Below, piece by piece: positions 26,540 through 38,925 of a stretch of DNA of 64,000 nt. The DNA is taken from NCBI RefSeq assembly GCF_006517175.1, contig NZ_CP041186.1:2073001-2137000 (forward strand), given 5' to 3'. The translations under genes were made by a program, and so were the position numbers. This DNA is from Persicimonas caeni. GTDB lineage: Bacteria; Myxococcota_A; Bradymonadia; Bradymonadales; Bradymonadaceae. Under the pieces are notes generated by a model that did no database searches, was not told the DNA's origin, and worked only from the letters and a program-made list of their open reading frames with translations. Positions within the stretch are counted from its first letter, which is position 1; each line of letters opens with the position of its first letter.

Positions 26540-29500
26540 ATGCCCGTTCCGCCGCCAGGCTATCGCGTCGTCGAGACTCTCTATGAGAGCCCGCGCACGA
26601 TCGTACACCGTGCCCGGCGCGAGGCGGACGACCAGCTCGTGATCCTCAAGCAGCTCAAGATCACCCACCCCTCCCCACACGACCTGGTGAGGTTTCGCAC
26701 CGAGTACGAGATTGCGCACAAGCTTCAGGGGCCTCATCTGGTGCATGTCGACGAGATGATCAAGCACATGCACCGGCTGGTGTTGGTCGAAGAAGACTTC
26801 GGCGGGCGCCCTCTCTTGGAGTTCATCCCCGAAGATGGGATGTCGATCGACGAGTTTCTCGACACCGCCATCAAGACCACTCGCGCCCTGGGAGATCTGC
26901 ACTCTCAGGGGGTCATCCACAGGGACCTGACTCCGAAAAATGTCTTGCTCAACCCCGCGACGGGAGAGCTCAAGCTGGTCGACTTCGGCCTGTCGACGCC
27001 GCTCTTTTTGGGCGAAGTCGACAAGCGGCATGCCCACGAAACCGAAGGCACCCTGCCGTACATGTCGCCCGAGCAGACCGGGCGGACCAACCGCCAGATC
27101 GACTACCGCACCGACTTCTACTCGTTGGGCACGGTGTTCTACCAAATGGCCACCGGCGCTCTGCCCTTCGAAGGGGCCGATGATCCCGCCGAGTGGTTCC
27201 ACTGCCATCTGGCGCGCGATCCCATCGCCGTGCGCCAGCGGCGCGCCGAGATCGCGCCGGTGCTCTCCGACATCATCATGCGTCTGATGGCCAAGGCGCC
27301 CGAGGAGCGCTACCAGAGCGCCCACGGGCTGCTTATCGACCTCGAGCGCTGCCAAGAGCAGTGGCGCTCACAGGGTAGCATCGAGGCGTTCGAGCTCGGC
27401 GAGAGGGACGTGCGCGCCATCTTGCATGTCTCGCAGAAGTTGTACGGGCGCGACGATGAGGTTCGTCGGTTGATGGAGAGCTTCGAGCAGGTCTCTCGCG
27501 GCAGCAGGAAGTTGGTGTTGGTAAGCGGGCCGACCGGGATCGGCAAAACCGCGCTGACCGCCAAGCTGCAACAGTCAATCAACGCCAAGAGCTGCTGGTT
27601 CGGCTGCGGCAAATTCGGCGCGGGCCAGCAGCCGATGCCCTACGGCGCAGTGTCGGAGGCGCTGCGCAGCCTCATCTCGCAACTATTCGGGTTCTCTTCG
27701 ACGACCCTGGCCAAGTGGCGCAAGCGCATCGGCCAGGCGCTAGGGGACGACGCCGCGCTGCTCTCGACGTTGATCCCCGAGCTGACCACCCTGCTCGGCC
27801 CCCTCGAAGGGAGCGATGAGTTACAGCCGACCGAGGCCCGACATCGATTCGGGCGCGCGTTGCTGCGCTTCGTGAGCGTCTTCTGTCAGCCGGAGCGCCC
27901 CCTCATCTTGCAGCTCTCCGACCTGCAGCGCGCCGACGAGGCGTCGCTGGCGCTGCTCGAAACGCTCGTGAGCGCACCGGAGTTGGAGAGCCTGCTGGTC
28001 GTGGGCACCTACCGCGATGACGAGGTCGACGCCGATCACGCGTTGCGTCGCACCATCGAAGCGCTCGAGCATGCCGGCCAAGAGGTCGAGCACATCGCAT
28101 TGCCGCCGCTGAGCTGCGAGCAAGTCAAGCAACTGGTCGCCGATACCCTGCGCCCCCCGGAGAAGCGCCTCGACGACTTGGCCGCGCTGGTGCACGCCAA
28201 GACCTCGGGCAACCCATACTTTATCAACCGCTTTTTGGAGAATTTGAATCGCGAGTCATTGCTCTGGTTCGACCCGGAGGACGGTCGGTGGTGCTGGAAT
28301 CAGGAGCGCATCGAAGAAGCCGACATCACCGAAAACGTCATCGACCTGCTGCTCGTGCGCCTCGAGGAGTTGCCCGAGCAGACTCGCACCACCTTGACCT
28401 TCGCTGCGCTGATGGGCTCGACCTTCGAGCTGGAGTTACTCGCACGGGTGCGCGGAGCCAGCCTGCCCGAGGTCTACCGGCAATTGGAGCCCGCCCTCAA
28501 CGAGGGAATCCTAAAGCCGAGCACCGGCGCCAAGCTGTACGACCCCAAAGAGGTCGACTCGCCGGTGATCATCGAGGAGTTCAGCTTCACCCACGACCGG
28601 CTCCAAGAAGCCGCGGCGCAGTTGGCGACTCGTGGCGAGCATCACGAGGCGCAACTCCTCGAGACGCACAAGGAGCTCGGGCGCACCCTGCAGAGCAAGC
28701 TGCACGAGGATTCCAAGCCGCAGTTGATCTTCGAGACCGTCGGTCACCTGAACCTGGCAAGTGAGTTGCTCGAAGACCCCTTCGAGGCGCTCGAGGTCGA
28801 GCGGCTCAACCTGCGCGCCGGGCATCTGGCGCTCGAGTCGATGGCGTTTGTCGCCGCTCGCGGCTACCTGCGACAGGCCGACGAGTTGATGGACCGCTGC
28901 CGCTTCGACGGCAAGAGCAAATGGGAAACACAGTTCGAGTTGGCCTGGAAAGTCGCGTTGGCTCGGTCGCAGGCCGAGGCCCTCGCCGGCAACTTGGAGG
29001 CAGCAGAGACCATCTGTATCGACACCCTCGATAAGGTCGAGGACCCGGTTCGACGCGCCACACTCTGCGCGATTCTGGTGCGCATCCGCGCGCTGGCCGG
29101 CCGCCTTGGCCAAGCAGTGCAAGCCGCCCGGGAGGGCCTTGCCCCCCTGGGCATAGAGCTTCCGCGCGAAGGTCTGGACGAGCTCCTCGATGCCAAACTC
29201 GACGAGGTCGACACGGCGATGGCCCAGCTCGAGTTGGACGACCTGCCCAACTTACCTCGCGTAGACGACCCGCGAGCCGACGCCGCGTTAAAGCTATTGG
29301 TGGCCGTCGAGCCGGCCGCCGGTTTGCTCGATTTCCGCCTCGTGCAAATCGTCGGCCTGGAGTCGACCAAGCTGACGCTGGCCCACGGGATGCGCACCGA
29401 GTCCCTGTCGGGCCTCTCGCATTATGGAGTCACCCTCAGCCTGCGCGGACGCGCCCAAGAGGGCTATCGAGTCGGCCAGCTCGCGCTGCACGCTGCGCGT

Positions 29501-32080
29501 GAGTCGCAAAACGACTCGGTCTTTTGCCACGTCGCCTTCATCAATGCCGCCATGCTCATGCACTGGTCGCGCCCGTTGCGTGACTGCGTCGAGCTGTTGG
29601 CCGAAGGGCACGAGGCCGGCATGCGCGCGGGGAATGTCCCCTTCGCCGGCTGGTGCAAGTCATGCGAGTTGATGTACTCGGCGATGGCCGGCGAGGAATT
29701 GCACGAGGTGTTCGAGCACGCCGAAGCGGCCCGCAAGTTGGGCAACAAGTACGCTCACGGCCCCATGACCGCGCAAGCCGAGGCGTACGTGGCGCTGGCG
29801 CGAAACCTGCTCGGCCATACCACCGACGAGAAGAGCTTCGCCAGCTACGAATTTGCCGACGCCGACGCGCTGCTCGAACACTGCCGAAGCTATGGCTTGG
29901 ACGCGGTCTGCGCCACGTTTCAAGTCGCGCGCGCTCAAGTCGCCTACATCTACGGCGATGCCGAGCTGACCGTGCAATTACTCGAAGAGATGGAGGAGAA
30001 TATTGGCGCGATGGTGGGCACCTTCGACACCGGGCGCTGGTCGTTTTATATGGCGCTCGGCTTGGCCGACCGGTGTCATCAGCTCGACGCTGGCGCGCGC
30101 AAGCCCCTGCGCCGGCGTCTCGACTCACTGCAAGACAGCCTGTCCAAGCTCGGCGAGCAGTGCCCGCCCAACTATCTGCACAAGCGCATGCTCGTCGACG
30201 CCGAGGTCGCCTGGCTCGACGACCGCTTCCGCGACGCCATCTCGCTGTTCGATCGCGCCATCGAAGAGGCCACGATGCAGGGCTTTACGCACCTGGAAGC
30301 GCTGGCCAACGAGCGCGCCGGCGAATTCTGGCTGGCCTATGACAAGCCCGATTTTGCGGCGAGTTACCTTTGGCGCGCCGAGCGCGTCTACCGCGCCTGG
30401 GGAGCCAATCGAAAGGTCGCCGCACTCCGCAGCGAGTATCGCGACTTGATCGAGCGCGGGCGGACCACAGGGGCCCGAAACCCCAGCAAGCACCAAGCTC
30501 CCATCGATCTGACGAGCGTCTTCAAGGCGGTCGAGTCGATCGCGGCCAAGCTCGACCTCAACGAACTGCTCTCCACGCTGATGCGAGTGGTCCTCGAGAA
30601 CGCCGGCGCTCAACACGGCACGTTCTTCGCGGTGGAAGGTCATTCCATTCACGCGGTGGTCGAGGGTCGCATCAACAGCGAGCCGACCCAGCCGGCGACG
30701 CGCCTCGAGCTGGACGAGTGGGTCGGCGGCGCGCGCTCGGTGGTGCGCTACGTGCAGCGCACCGACGAGCTGGTCGTGCTCGGCCGAGCCTCCAGTGACC
30801 CACGCTTTGCCGACGACCCCTACCTCGACAGCCATGCCGTGCGCTCCATTTTGTGCATGCCCGTCGAGGAGAGCGGCGAAGTCATCGGCATCTTGTACGT
30901 CGAGAACAACCTGCACGACTACGCCTTCACCAAAGAGAATACCCGCGTGCTCAAGATTTTGGCCGGGCATATCGCCGTGTCTCTGAACAAGGCCAAGCTC
31001 TACGACGAGCTCAAGGAGAAAGAGGAGCGGTTTCGCCAGCTCGCCGAGAATATCGAGGAGGTCTTCTGGCTGATGGACTGGCCGTCTCGCGAGATCGTCT
31101 ACGTCAGCCCGGCCTACGAGAAGATCTGGAATCGGCGGGTGCCCTCCGATCCGGTGCCGCTGGGCGACTGGCTCGAGCCGGTGGTCGAGCGCCATCGCCA
31201 TGTAGTGGCAACCTGTCTGGCCGAGAAGGCTCCGCAGGGGGGCTACGACGTCTCTTACCAGATCGAGCGGCCCTCCGGAGAGCTTCGCTGGGTGCACGAC
31301 CGCGGCTTCCCGATCCGCGACCGACACGGCAAGACCTACCGCATCGCCGGGGTGGCGGTCGACATCACCCGCCAGCACGAAATCAAGAAGATGAAGGACG
31401 AGTTCATCTCGATCGTCAGCCACGAGCTGCGCACGCCCCTGACGCCGATCACCGGCATCTTCCGGCTGCTCGCCGAGAATTCGGACGAGGAGTTGTCGGA
31501 GCGCTCGCGCCAGATGGTCGACCTGGGCCTGCGCAACGCACGCCGGCTGCTGCGCATCATCGACGACCTGCTCGACATGCAGAAGCTGTCGCTCGAGAAG
31601 GTCGACTTCGACGAGGAAATCTTGGACCTGTACGAGGTGGTCTCGGAGGCCGTCGAGATCAACGCCGCGCTGGGCGAGCCACGCGGTGTGCGCGTCGAGC
31701 TCGACGCCCCCGACGAGCCGCTATGCGTGCAGGCCGACCGCGGCCGACTGCTGCAGGTCTTCACCAACCTGCTGTCCAACGCCATCAAGTTCACCGACGA
31801 GGGCACCTCGGTCGACGTGGCGGTGCGCCGCATCAACCAACGCGGCCAAGTCAGCGTGCGCGACCACGGCCCTGGCATCCCGCCCGAAGCCCGCGCCAAC
31901 ATCTTCGAGAAGTTCACCCAGGCCGACTCCTCGATGACCCGCAAGCACGGCGGCACCGGCCTGGGCCTGACGATCGCCAAGTCGATCGTCGGCCGACTCG
32001 ACGGACGTATCAACTTCGACAGCGAAGTAGGCGAAGGGACGACGTTTTACGTGGAGTTTCCGTTGGTGGAGGGGGCGTGA
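26540..32080 (+). CDS. Trifunctional Ser/Thr kinase-ATPase-histidine kinase, paralogue 2
   Basis: A 1846-residue protein with the same architecture as that at 18701 and extensive identity to it, above all in GAF-PAS-HisKA-HATPase. Kinase domain: LVILKQLKI, VIHRDLTPKNVLL (HRD, unlike paralogue 1), LVDFGLSTPLF, GTLPYMSPEQTGR. P-loop GPTGIGKT at 330; the Walker B region reads LILQLSDLQRAD, with Ser-Asp where paralogue 1 has Asp-Asp. HisKA SHELRTP (His near 1628), then HATPase (NLLSNAIKFT, HGGTGLGLTIA). The ATG at 26540 has AGAGGA 5 nt upstream, which decides it over the earlier TTG at 26492. It sits directly behind the E1 genes, suggesting shared transcription. The output partner is unknown. Confidence 0.93.
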   Translation: MPVPPPGYRVVETLYESPRTIVHRARREADDQLVILKQLKITHPSPHDLVRFRTEYEIAHKLQGPHLVHVDEMIKHMHRLVLVEEDFGGRPLLEFIPEDGMSIDEFLDTAIKTTRALGDLHSQGVIHRDLTPKNVLLNPATGELKLVDFGLSTPLFLGEVDKRHAHETEGTLPYMSPEQTGRTNRQIDYRTDFYSLGTVFYQMATGALPFEGADDPAEWFHCHLARDPIAVRQRRAEIAPVLSDIIMRLMAKAPEERYQSAHGLLIDLERCQEQWRSQGSIEAFELGERDVRAILHVSQKLYGRDDEVRRLMESFEQVSRGSRKLVLVSGPTGIGKTALTAKLQQSINAKSCWFGCGKFGAGQQPMPYGAVSEALRSLISQLFGFSSTTLAKWRKRIGQALGDDAALLSTLIPELTTLLGPLEGSDELQPTEARHRFGRALLRFVSVFCQPERPLILQLSDLQRADEASLALLETLVSAPELESLLVVGTYRDDEVDADHALRRTIEALEHAGQEVEHIALPPLSCEQVKQLVADTLRPPEKRLDDLAALVHAKTSGNPYFINRFLENLNRESLLWFDPEDGRWCWNQERIEEADITENVIDLLLVRLEELPEQTRTTLTFAALMGSTFELELLARVRGASLPEVYRQLEPALNEGILKPSTGAKLYDPKEVDSPVIIEEFSFTHDRLQEAAAQLATRGEHHEAQLLETHKELGRTLQSKLHEDSKPQLIFETVGHLNLASELLEDPFEALEVERLNLRAGHLALESMAFVAARGYLRQADELMDRCRFDGKSKWETQFELAWKVALARSQAEALAGNLEAAETICIDTLDKVEDPVRRATLCAILVRIRALAGRLGQAVQAAREGLAPLGIELPREGLDELLDAKLDEVDTAMAQLELDDLPNLPRVDDPRADAALKLLVAVEPAAGLLDFRLVQIVGLESTKLTLAHGMRTESLSGLSHYGVTLSLRGRAQEGYRVGQLALHAARESQNDSVFCHVAFINAAMLMHWSRPLRDCVELLAEGHEAGMRAGNVPFAGWCKSCELMYSAMAGEELHEVFEHAEAARKLGNKYAHGPMTAQAEAYVALARNLLGHTTDEKSFASYEFADADALLEHCRSYGLDAVCATFQVARAQVAYIYGDAELTVQLLEEMEENIGAMVGTFDTGRWSFYMALGLADRCHQLDAGARKPLRRRLDSLQDSLSKLGEQCPPNYLHKRMLVDAEVAWLDDRFRDAISLFDRAIEEATMQGFTHLEALANERAGEFWLAYDKPDFAASYLWRAERVYRAWGANRKVAALRSEYRDLIERGRTTGARNPSKHQAPIDLTSVFKAVESIAAKLDLNELLSTLMRVVLENAGAQHGTFFAVEGHSIHAVVEGRINSEPTQPATRLELDEWVGGARSVVRYVQRTDELVVLGRASSDPRFADDPYLDSHAVRSILCMPVEESGEVIGILYVENNLHDYAFTKENTRVLKILAGHIAVSLNKAKLYDELKEKEERFRQLAENIEEVFWLMDWPSREIVYVSPAYEKIWNRRVPSDPVPLGDWLEPVVERHRHVVATCLAEKAPQGGYDVSYQIERPSGELRWVHDRGFPIRDRHGKTYRIAGVAVDITRQHEIKKMKDEFISIVSHELRTPLTPITGIFRLLAENSDEELSERSRQMVDLGLRNARRLLRIIDDLLDMQKLSLEKVDFDEEILDLYEVVSEAVEINAALGEPRGVRVELDAPDEPLCVQADRGRLLQVFTNLLSNAIKFTDEGTSVDVAVRRINQRGQVSVRDHGPGIPPEARANIFEKFTQADSSMTRKHGGTGLGLTIAKSIVGRLDGRINFDSEVGEGTTFYVEFPLVEGA

Positions 32081-32085
32081 TTTGG

Positions 32086-32200
32086 GTGCGTGGGCTTTCC
32101 TGTCCTCGCTTCCTTCTTCGGTGCGGGGGCTTCTAGCCCTCGTTTCCTCCTTCGGTGCGTGGGCTTCTAGCCCTCGTTTCCTTCTTCGGTGCGTGGGCAC
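32086..32200 (-). repeat. Reverse-oriented tandem repeat (34-35 bp x3)
   Basis: Three units starting at 32086, 32121 and 32155, plus a partial one at 32189. Each runs GTGCGTGGGCTTCTAGCCCT then CGTTTCCTTCTTCG with small changes. Read on the other strand the core is CGAGGGCTAGAAGCCCACGC, a variant of the forward repeat that follows at 32247. It lies right behind the kinase stop codon. Confidence 0.8.
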
Positions 32201-32246
32201 AAAGCCACAGAACTTATGTCTTTGTACTCAGGCGACCGAATGACTG

Positions 32247-32461
32247 GCGAGGGCAAGATGCCCACGCACCGTTTTTCGCGAGGGCAAGATGCCCACGCAC
32301 CGATTTTCGCGAGGGCAAGATGCCCACGCACCGATGGACTGGCGAGGGCAAGATGCCCACGCACCGTTTTTCGCGAGGGCAAGATGCCCACGCACCGATG
32401 GACTGGCGAGGGCAAGATGCCCACGCACCGTTTTTCGCGAGGGCAAGATGCCCACGCACCG
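32247..32461 (+). repeat. Tandem array A, seven copies of a 25-bp palindromic unit
   Basis: The core GCGAGGGCAAGATGCCCACG followed by CACCG begins at 32247, 32278, 32309, 32342, 32373, 32406 and 32437. All cores are identical. Linkers are of two kinds: a 6-nt TTTTTC/ATTTTC (period 31) and an 8-nt ATGGACTG (period 33), used in a mixed order. Each core has a GGGCA/TGCCC hairpin. The array ends about 20 bases before the stop codon of the toxin gene on the other strand. Confidence 0.95.
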
Positions 32462-32482
32462 ATGGATTGGCGGGAGCGTCGT

Positions 32483-32809
32483 TCAGTCGTCGTCAACCAG
32501 CGACCAAACGGCAGTGTTCTCGAAAAGCTGGGAGCCGTGCACCACTCCAAGAACATCGATACGAGAAGGGGATTCGACGGAGTCTAGCTGGTAAACGATA
32601 CGGTAGGAGCCGACGAACACCTCACGGATCTCGGGGGTGTTCAGTTCGGGAACGGCACGGCCTGACTTTGGAAACGACGGGATTTCTCCGACCTTCGTGA
32701 TGATACGCCCCTCCATCACGCGGGCCGTTCTTTTATCGGCCTCTTCGGCGAGATAGCGACTGATTGAGTCTAACGTCGCTATCGCCGTCGCGGTCCAGTT
32801 CAGATTCAC
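32483..32809 (-). CDS. ParE/RelE-family toxin
   Basis: A 108-residue protein of the ParE-type toxin superfamily: an N-terminal helical pair (WTATAIATLDSISRYLAEEA), then PSFPKSGRAVPELNTPEIRE and the conserved strand pair REVFVGSYRIVYQLD with DVLGVVHGSQLF. ParE toxins poison gyrase and RelE relatives cleave mRNA; which applies here cannot be told. Its start overlaps the stop of the antitoxin gene (ATGA), the usual antitoxin-first order. The pair is bracketed by two copies of the same repeat array, an unusual setting. Confidence 0.85.
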   Translation of the reverse strand: MNLNWTATAIATLDSISRYLAEEADKRTARVMEGRIITKVGEIPSFPKSGRAVPELNTPEIREVFVGSYRIVYQLDSVESPSRIDVLGVVHGSQLFENTAVWSLVDDD

Positions 32810-33036
32810 TCAAAGCCCCGTTGCTTCTTCAACTCTTCATGGGACATCGTCCGTCCCGCCTCGATATCCTCTCGGGCACTGTCAACCACCGCCCGAATAT
32901 AACGGGTGCGTAGCTCCTCACGGAACTGTCTCTCGATTTCCTCGAAGCTAGCGTCGTCGGGCAGACCTCGAACGAATTCGAGAACGCGCTGCTTCGGAGT
33001 CACTTGTTCTGGTGGGTTGTCAGGCGTGTGTGTCAT
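32806..33036 (-). CDS. Antitoxin of the ParE-type pair
   Basis: A 76-residue acidic protein starting MTHTPDNPPEQVTPKQRVLE. The C-terminal half RAVVDSAREDIEAGRTMSHE followed by ELKKQRG has the look of addiction-module components (ParD-like or Phd/PrlF-like toxin-binding tails ending in a HEEL motif). A longer open frame runs upstream through the repeat array, but the ATG at 33036 is the sensible start because everything before it is repeat translation. It overlaps the toxin gene by 4 bp and normally would repress its own promoter. Confidence 0.75.
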   Translation of the reverse strand: MTHTPDNPPEQVTPKQRVLEFVRGLPDDASFEEIERQFREELRTRYIRAVVDSAREDIEAGRTMSHEELKKQRGFE

Positions 33037-33146
33037 CTGATCTAGGCTCGCTTCGAAGAAACACCTTGCGCGGTTCACTAAGAATATAACTCCTCGACAA
33101 GGCGCAAACAATCCCGGGCGGGGCGGTGTCGGACACCGTGTTCGTG

Positions 33147-33395
33147 ACGAGGGCAAGATGCCCACGCACCGATTTTTGCGAGGGCAAGATGCCCACGCAC
33201 CGATTTTTGCGAGGGCAAGATGCCCACGCACCGTTTTTCGCGAGGGAAAGATGCCCACGCACCGGTTTTTCGCGAGGGCAAGATGCCCACGCACCGATGG
33301 ATTGGTGAGGGCAAGATGCCCACGCACCGATGGATTGGTGAGGGCAAGATGCCCACGCACCGATGGGTTGGTGAGGGCAAGATGTCCACGCACCG
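33147..33395 (+). repeat. Tandem array B, eight copies of the same unit
   Basis: Cores start at 33147, 33178, 33209, 33240, 33272, 33305, 33338 and 33371. Five have the 6-7-nt T-rich linker and the last three use GCGA-to-GTGA changed cores with linker ATGGATTG or ATGGGTTG. One core has GGGAAAG for GGGCAAG and the last has ATGTCC for ATGCCC. The final core ends one base before the stop codon of metH. The rest of the 360-base gap (33037-33146) contains the presumed antitoxin promoter, which I could not pin down. Confidence 0.95.
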
Positions 33396-33396
33396 A

Positions 33397-37083
<3,687 letters not shown>

Positions 37084-37284
37084 GGCCTCGGTCCTTGGGC
37101 GCGTGGCGGTTGGGTCTCAACGACGGCTAGAGAATATGGTGGATTCCCCCATGGGAGTCCAGCCCAAGCCATAGGAGGCAGGGCTTCTAGCCCTGGCAGC
37201 GAGGGCGAACGCTTGTGCGCCCAGCGCTGGAAGCGCTGCCTGCAAACGATGGCGCTGGCCTCATTCCTGCACTCGCTGCGAGTT

Positions 37285-37350
37285 TTTTTACCAATCGGTC
37301 GACCGCGTCCGTACAACTCTATGCCTGGGGGTTTGCAACGACCGTCCTCC
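37285..37350 (+). promoter_or_regulatory. Duplicated lipoprotein leader, copy 1
   Basis: TTTTTACCAATCGGTCGACC, then CGTCCGTACAAC, CTGGGG and TTGCAACGACCGTC appear here and again at 38926-38992 with only a few changes over about 66 bp. Each copy ends 10-16 bases before a lipoprotein ATG. TACAAC may be a -10 element; the conserved CCAATCGGTCGAC would then be a -35 or an activator/ECF-sigma site. Confidence 0.6.
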
Positions 37351-37365
37351 GAAGGACTCTTTCTG

Positions 37366-37596
37366 ATGATGCAGAATACGACGCTCCGACTGCTGCCTAT
37401 TTGTCTGCTGGCCGCCGCGCTGCTCGGCGGCTGCATCGATTTCAACCAACACGACGACTGCACGTCCGACGACGATTGTCGATTCGGACGCGTCTGCAGC
37501 GAGATCACCGGCGCGTGCGTCGACACCGCGTCGACGAGCGATACAGTCGACTCGCCCGACGCCTCTTGCTCGGTCCGGGTTTCGTTGCAGATTTGA
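37366..37596 (+). CDS. Small Cys-rich lipoprotein
   Basis: 76 residues: signal peptide with lipobox LLGGC (Cys23), then DDCTSDDDCRFGRVCSEITG and ACVD, the same Cys-rich head as in the lipoproteins at 37683 and 39003, followed by a short tail. Compared with those two it has lost any C-terminal domain, so it may be a truncated paralogue. The ATG at 37366 is followed directly by a second one at 37369; a GAAGGA lies 10 bases upstream. Confidence 0.7.
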   Translation: MMQNTTLRLLPICLLAAALLGGCIDFNQHDDCTSDDDCRFGRVCSEITGACVDTASTSDTVDSPDASCSVRVSLQI

Positions 37597-37621
37597 AACA
37601 AGCGCCGCATGCAGGTACAAC

Positions 37622-37649
37622 GGTGGAAGTCCTTTGTGATGCTTCCACC
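37622..37649. terminator. Hairpin between two lipoprotein genes
   Basis: GGTGGAAG (37622) and CTTCCACC (37642) form an 8-bp stem around 12 nt, followed by GCTTTATT. It is a weak intrinsic terminator or an mRNA-processing hairpin. Confidence 0.5.
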
Positions 37650-37682
37650 CGCTTTATTCGCTCATAAGTTTGGGGGCCTGCC

Positions 37683-38873
37683 ATGACGTCGTGTCGTCTC
37701 ATCTTTCCGCTCTTCGCCTCGTTGACACTGCTCGCTCTGTCCGGCTGCGTCGACCTCGGCGAGGTCACCTGCGAGAGTGACAATGACTGCCGATTCGGCC
37801 GCGTCTGCTCGACGGCCGGCCAGTGCACGTGGACAGCTCCGCCGACCCAAACTCCCATCGAAGAAGACGCCGGACCTGTTGATGCCGGCCCCCATGACGC
37901 CGGTCCCGGTCCCGATACGACTCCGATCGAGCCCCCGGACGCCGTCTCCGACGTGTCCACGCCTCCGGACACCACGCCAACCCCCGACACGACGCCTGGC
38001 CCTGACACCACGCCGCAGCCGGACGTGGGCAACGAGCCGGATACGTCGCTCCCCGACACGTCCGTCCCGGACGCCGCGACGCCTAATTGCCCGACGGCCG
38101 TAGCGCGCGCCCGAGGCGAGCACGAGTCGGACTGGCAGATCACCGGGCTCGCAGTAGCGCCCCTCGAAACAGTCTCGCTCGACGCGACCAGCAGCAGCGG
38201 AGACATCACTCGGTACGAATGGACACTCGTATCGCGCCCCAGCGGCTCGACGACGCGGTTGGTGCCGAGCAACACCGTCGAGCAACCGACCCTCTTCCTC
38301 GACCTGGCGGGCTGGTATGAACTCGAGCTGCGCGTGATCTATGACGACGGCGACGTCGTGTGTGACGCGCGCGACGAGATTCGCATCCGCGCCATACCGA
38401 ATGAAGACGTACACATCGAGCTGACCTGGGACACCCCGGCCGATGCCGACCAGACTGACGGCAGCGGCACCGACTTCGACCTGCACTACCTGCACCCCAA
38501 CGGGCAGTGGAACAACTACCCGTGGGATATCTTCTGGGAGAACCCCAGAGGCGATTGGGGCGTGCAAGGCGACTCGTGGGACGATCCGAGCCTCGATCTC
38601 GACGACACCAATGGCGCCGGGCCCGAGAATATCACCCACTCCGGGCTCGAGAACCTCACCTACAATATCGGCGCTTATTACTACGCCTCCGGGACGTTGG
38701 GCGCCTCGTACGCCACGCTGCGCGTCTACATCGACGGCCTGCTGGCGTTCGAATTCGCCGACAAGTACTTGGACCACGACGAACTCTTCTGGCACGTCGC
38801 GCAGTTGACGTGGCCTTCGGGGCAGATAATGGCGGTCGACCAGGTGTATGACGGGTTTCCGACGGCGCCGTAA
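37683..38873 (+). CDS. Lipoprotein with Cys-rich head, PTD-rich linker and C-terminal beta domains
   Basis: 396 residues. Lipobox ALSGC (Cys22), then CVDLGEVTCESDNDCRFGRV and CSTAGQC. A Pro/Asp/Thr linker (about 50-130, many PDTTP units) suggests a stalk across the envelope. A PKD-like domain follows (about 140-235, LDATSSSGDITRYEWTLVSR, GWYELELRVIYDDGD), then a domain with DADQTDGSGTDFDLHYLHPN and WPSGQIMAVDQVYDGF. The middle part is shared with the C-terminus of the protein at 39003. Surface-exposed and probably adhesive or structural; no enzyme motif is seen. GGGGG precedes the ATG. Confidence 0.8.
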   Translation: MTSCRLIFPLFASLTLLALSGCVDLGEVTCESDNDCRFGRVCSTAGQCTWTAPPTQTPIEEDAGPVDAGPHDAGPGPDTTPIEPPDAVSDVSTPPDTTPTPDTTPGPDTTPQPDVGNEPDTSLPDTSVPDAATPNCPTAVARARGEHESDWQITGLAVAPLETVSLDATSSSGDITRYEWTLVSRPSGSTTRLVPSNTVEQPTLFLDLAGWYELELRVIYDDGDVVCDARDEIRIRAIPNEDVHIELTWDTPADADQTDGSGTDFDLHYLHPNGQWNNYPWDIFWENPRGDWGVQGDSWDDPSLDLDDTNGAGPENITHSGLENLTYNIGAYYYASGTLGASYATLRVYIDGLLAFEFADKYLDHDELFWHVAQLTWPSGQIMAVDQVYDGFPTAP

Positions 38874-38925
38874 GGAGTCGAACGGCACCGATTGCGAGGG
38901 CAAGATGCATTCGGTCCGAGGAAAA

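Noticed and set aside
33037-33393. Longer antitoxin reading frame running into array B
   Set aside because: The extra N-terminal residues are only translated repeat units (RGHLAL and the like); the antitoxin-like part begins at the ATG at 33036.
32247-33395. CRISPR array
   Set aside because: Repeats are spaced by only 6-8 nearly constant bases, so there are no spacers, and no cas gene is near.
37084-37365. Cobalamin or SAM riboswitch in front of metH
   Set aside because: I found no B12-box-like GCCACTG sequence nor a SAM-I-type core in the right orientation; only small palindromes are present.
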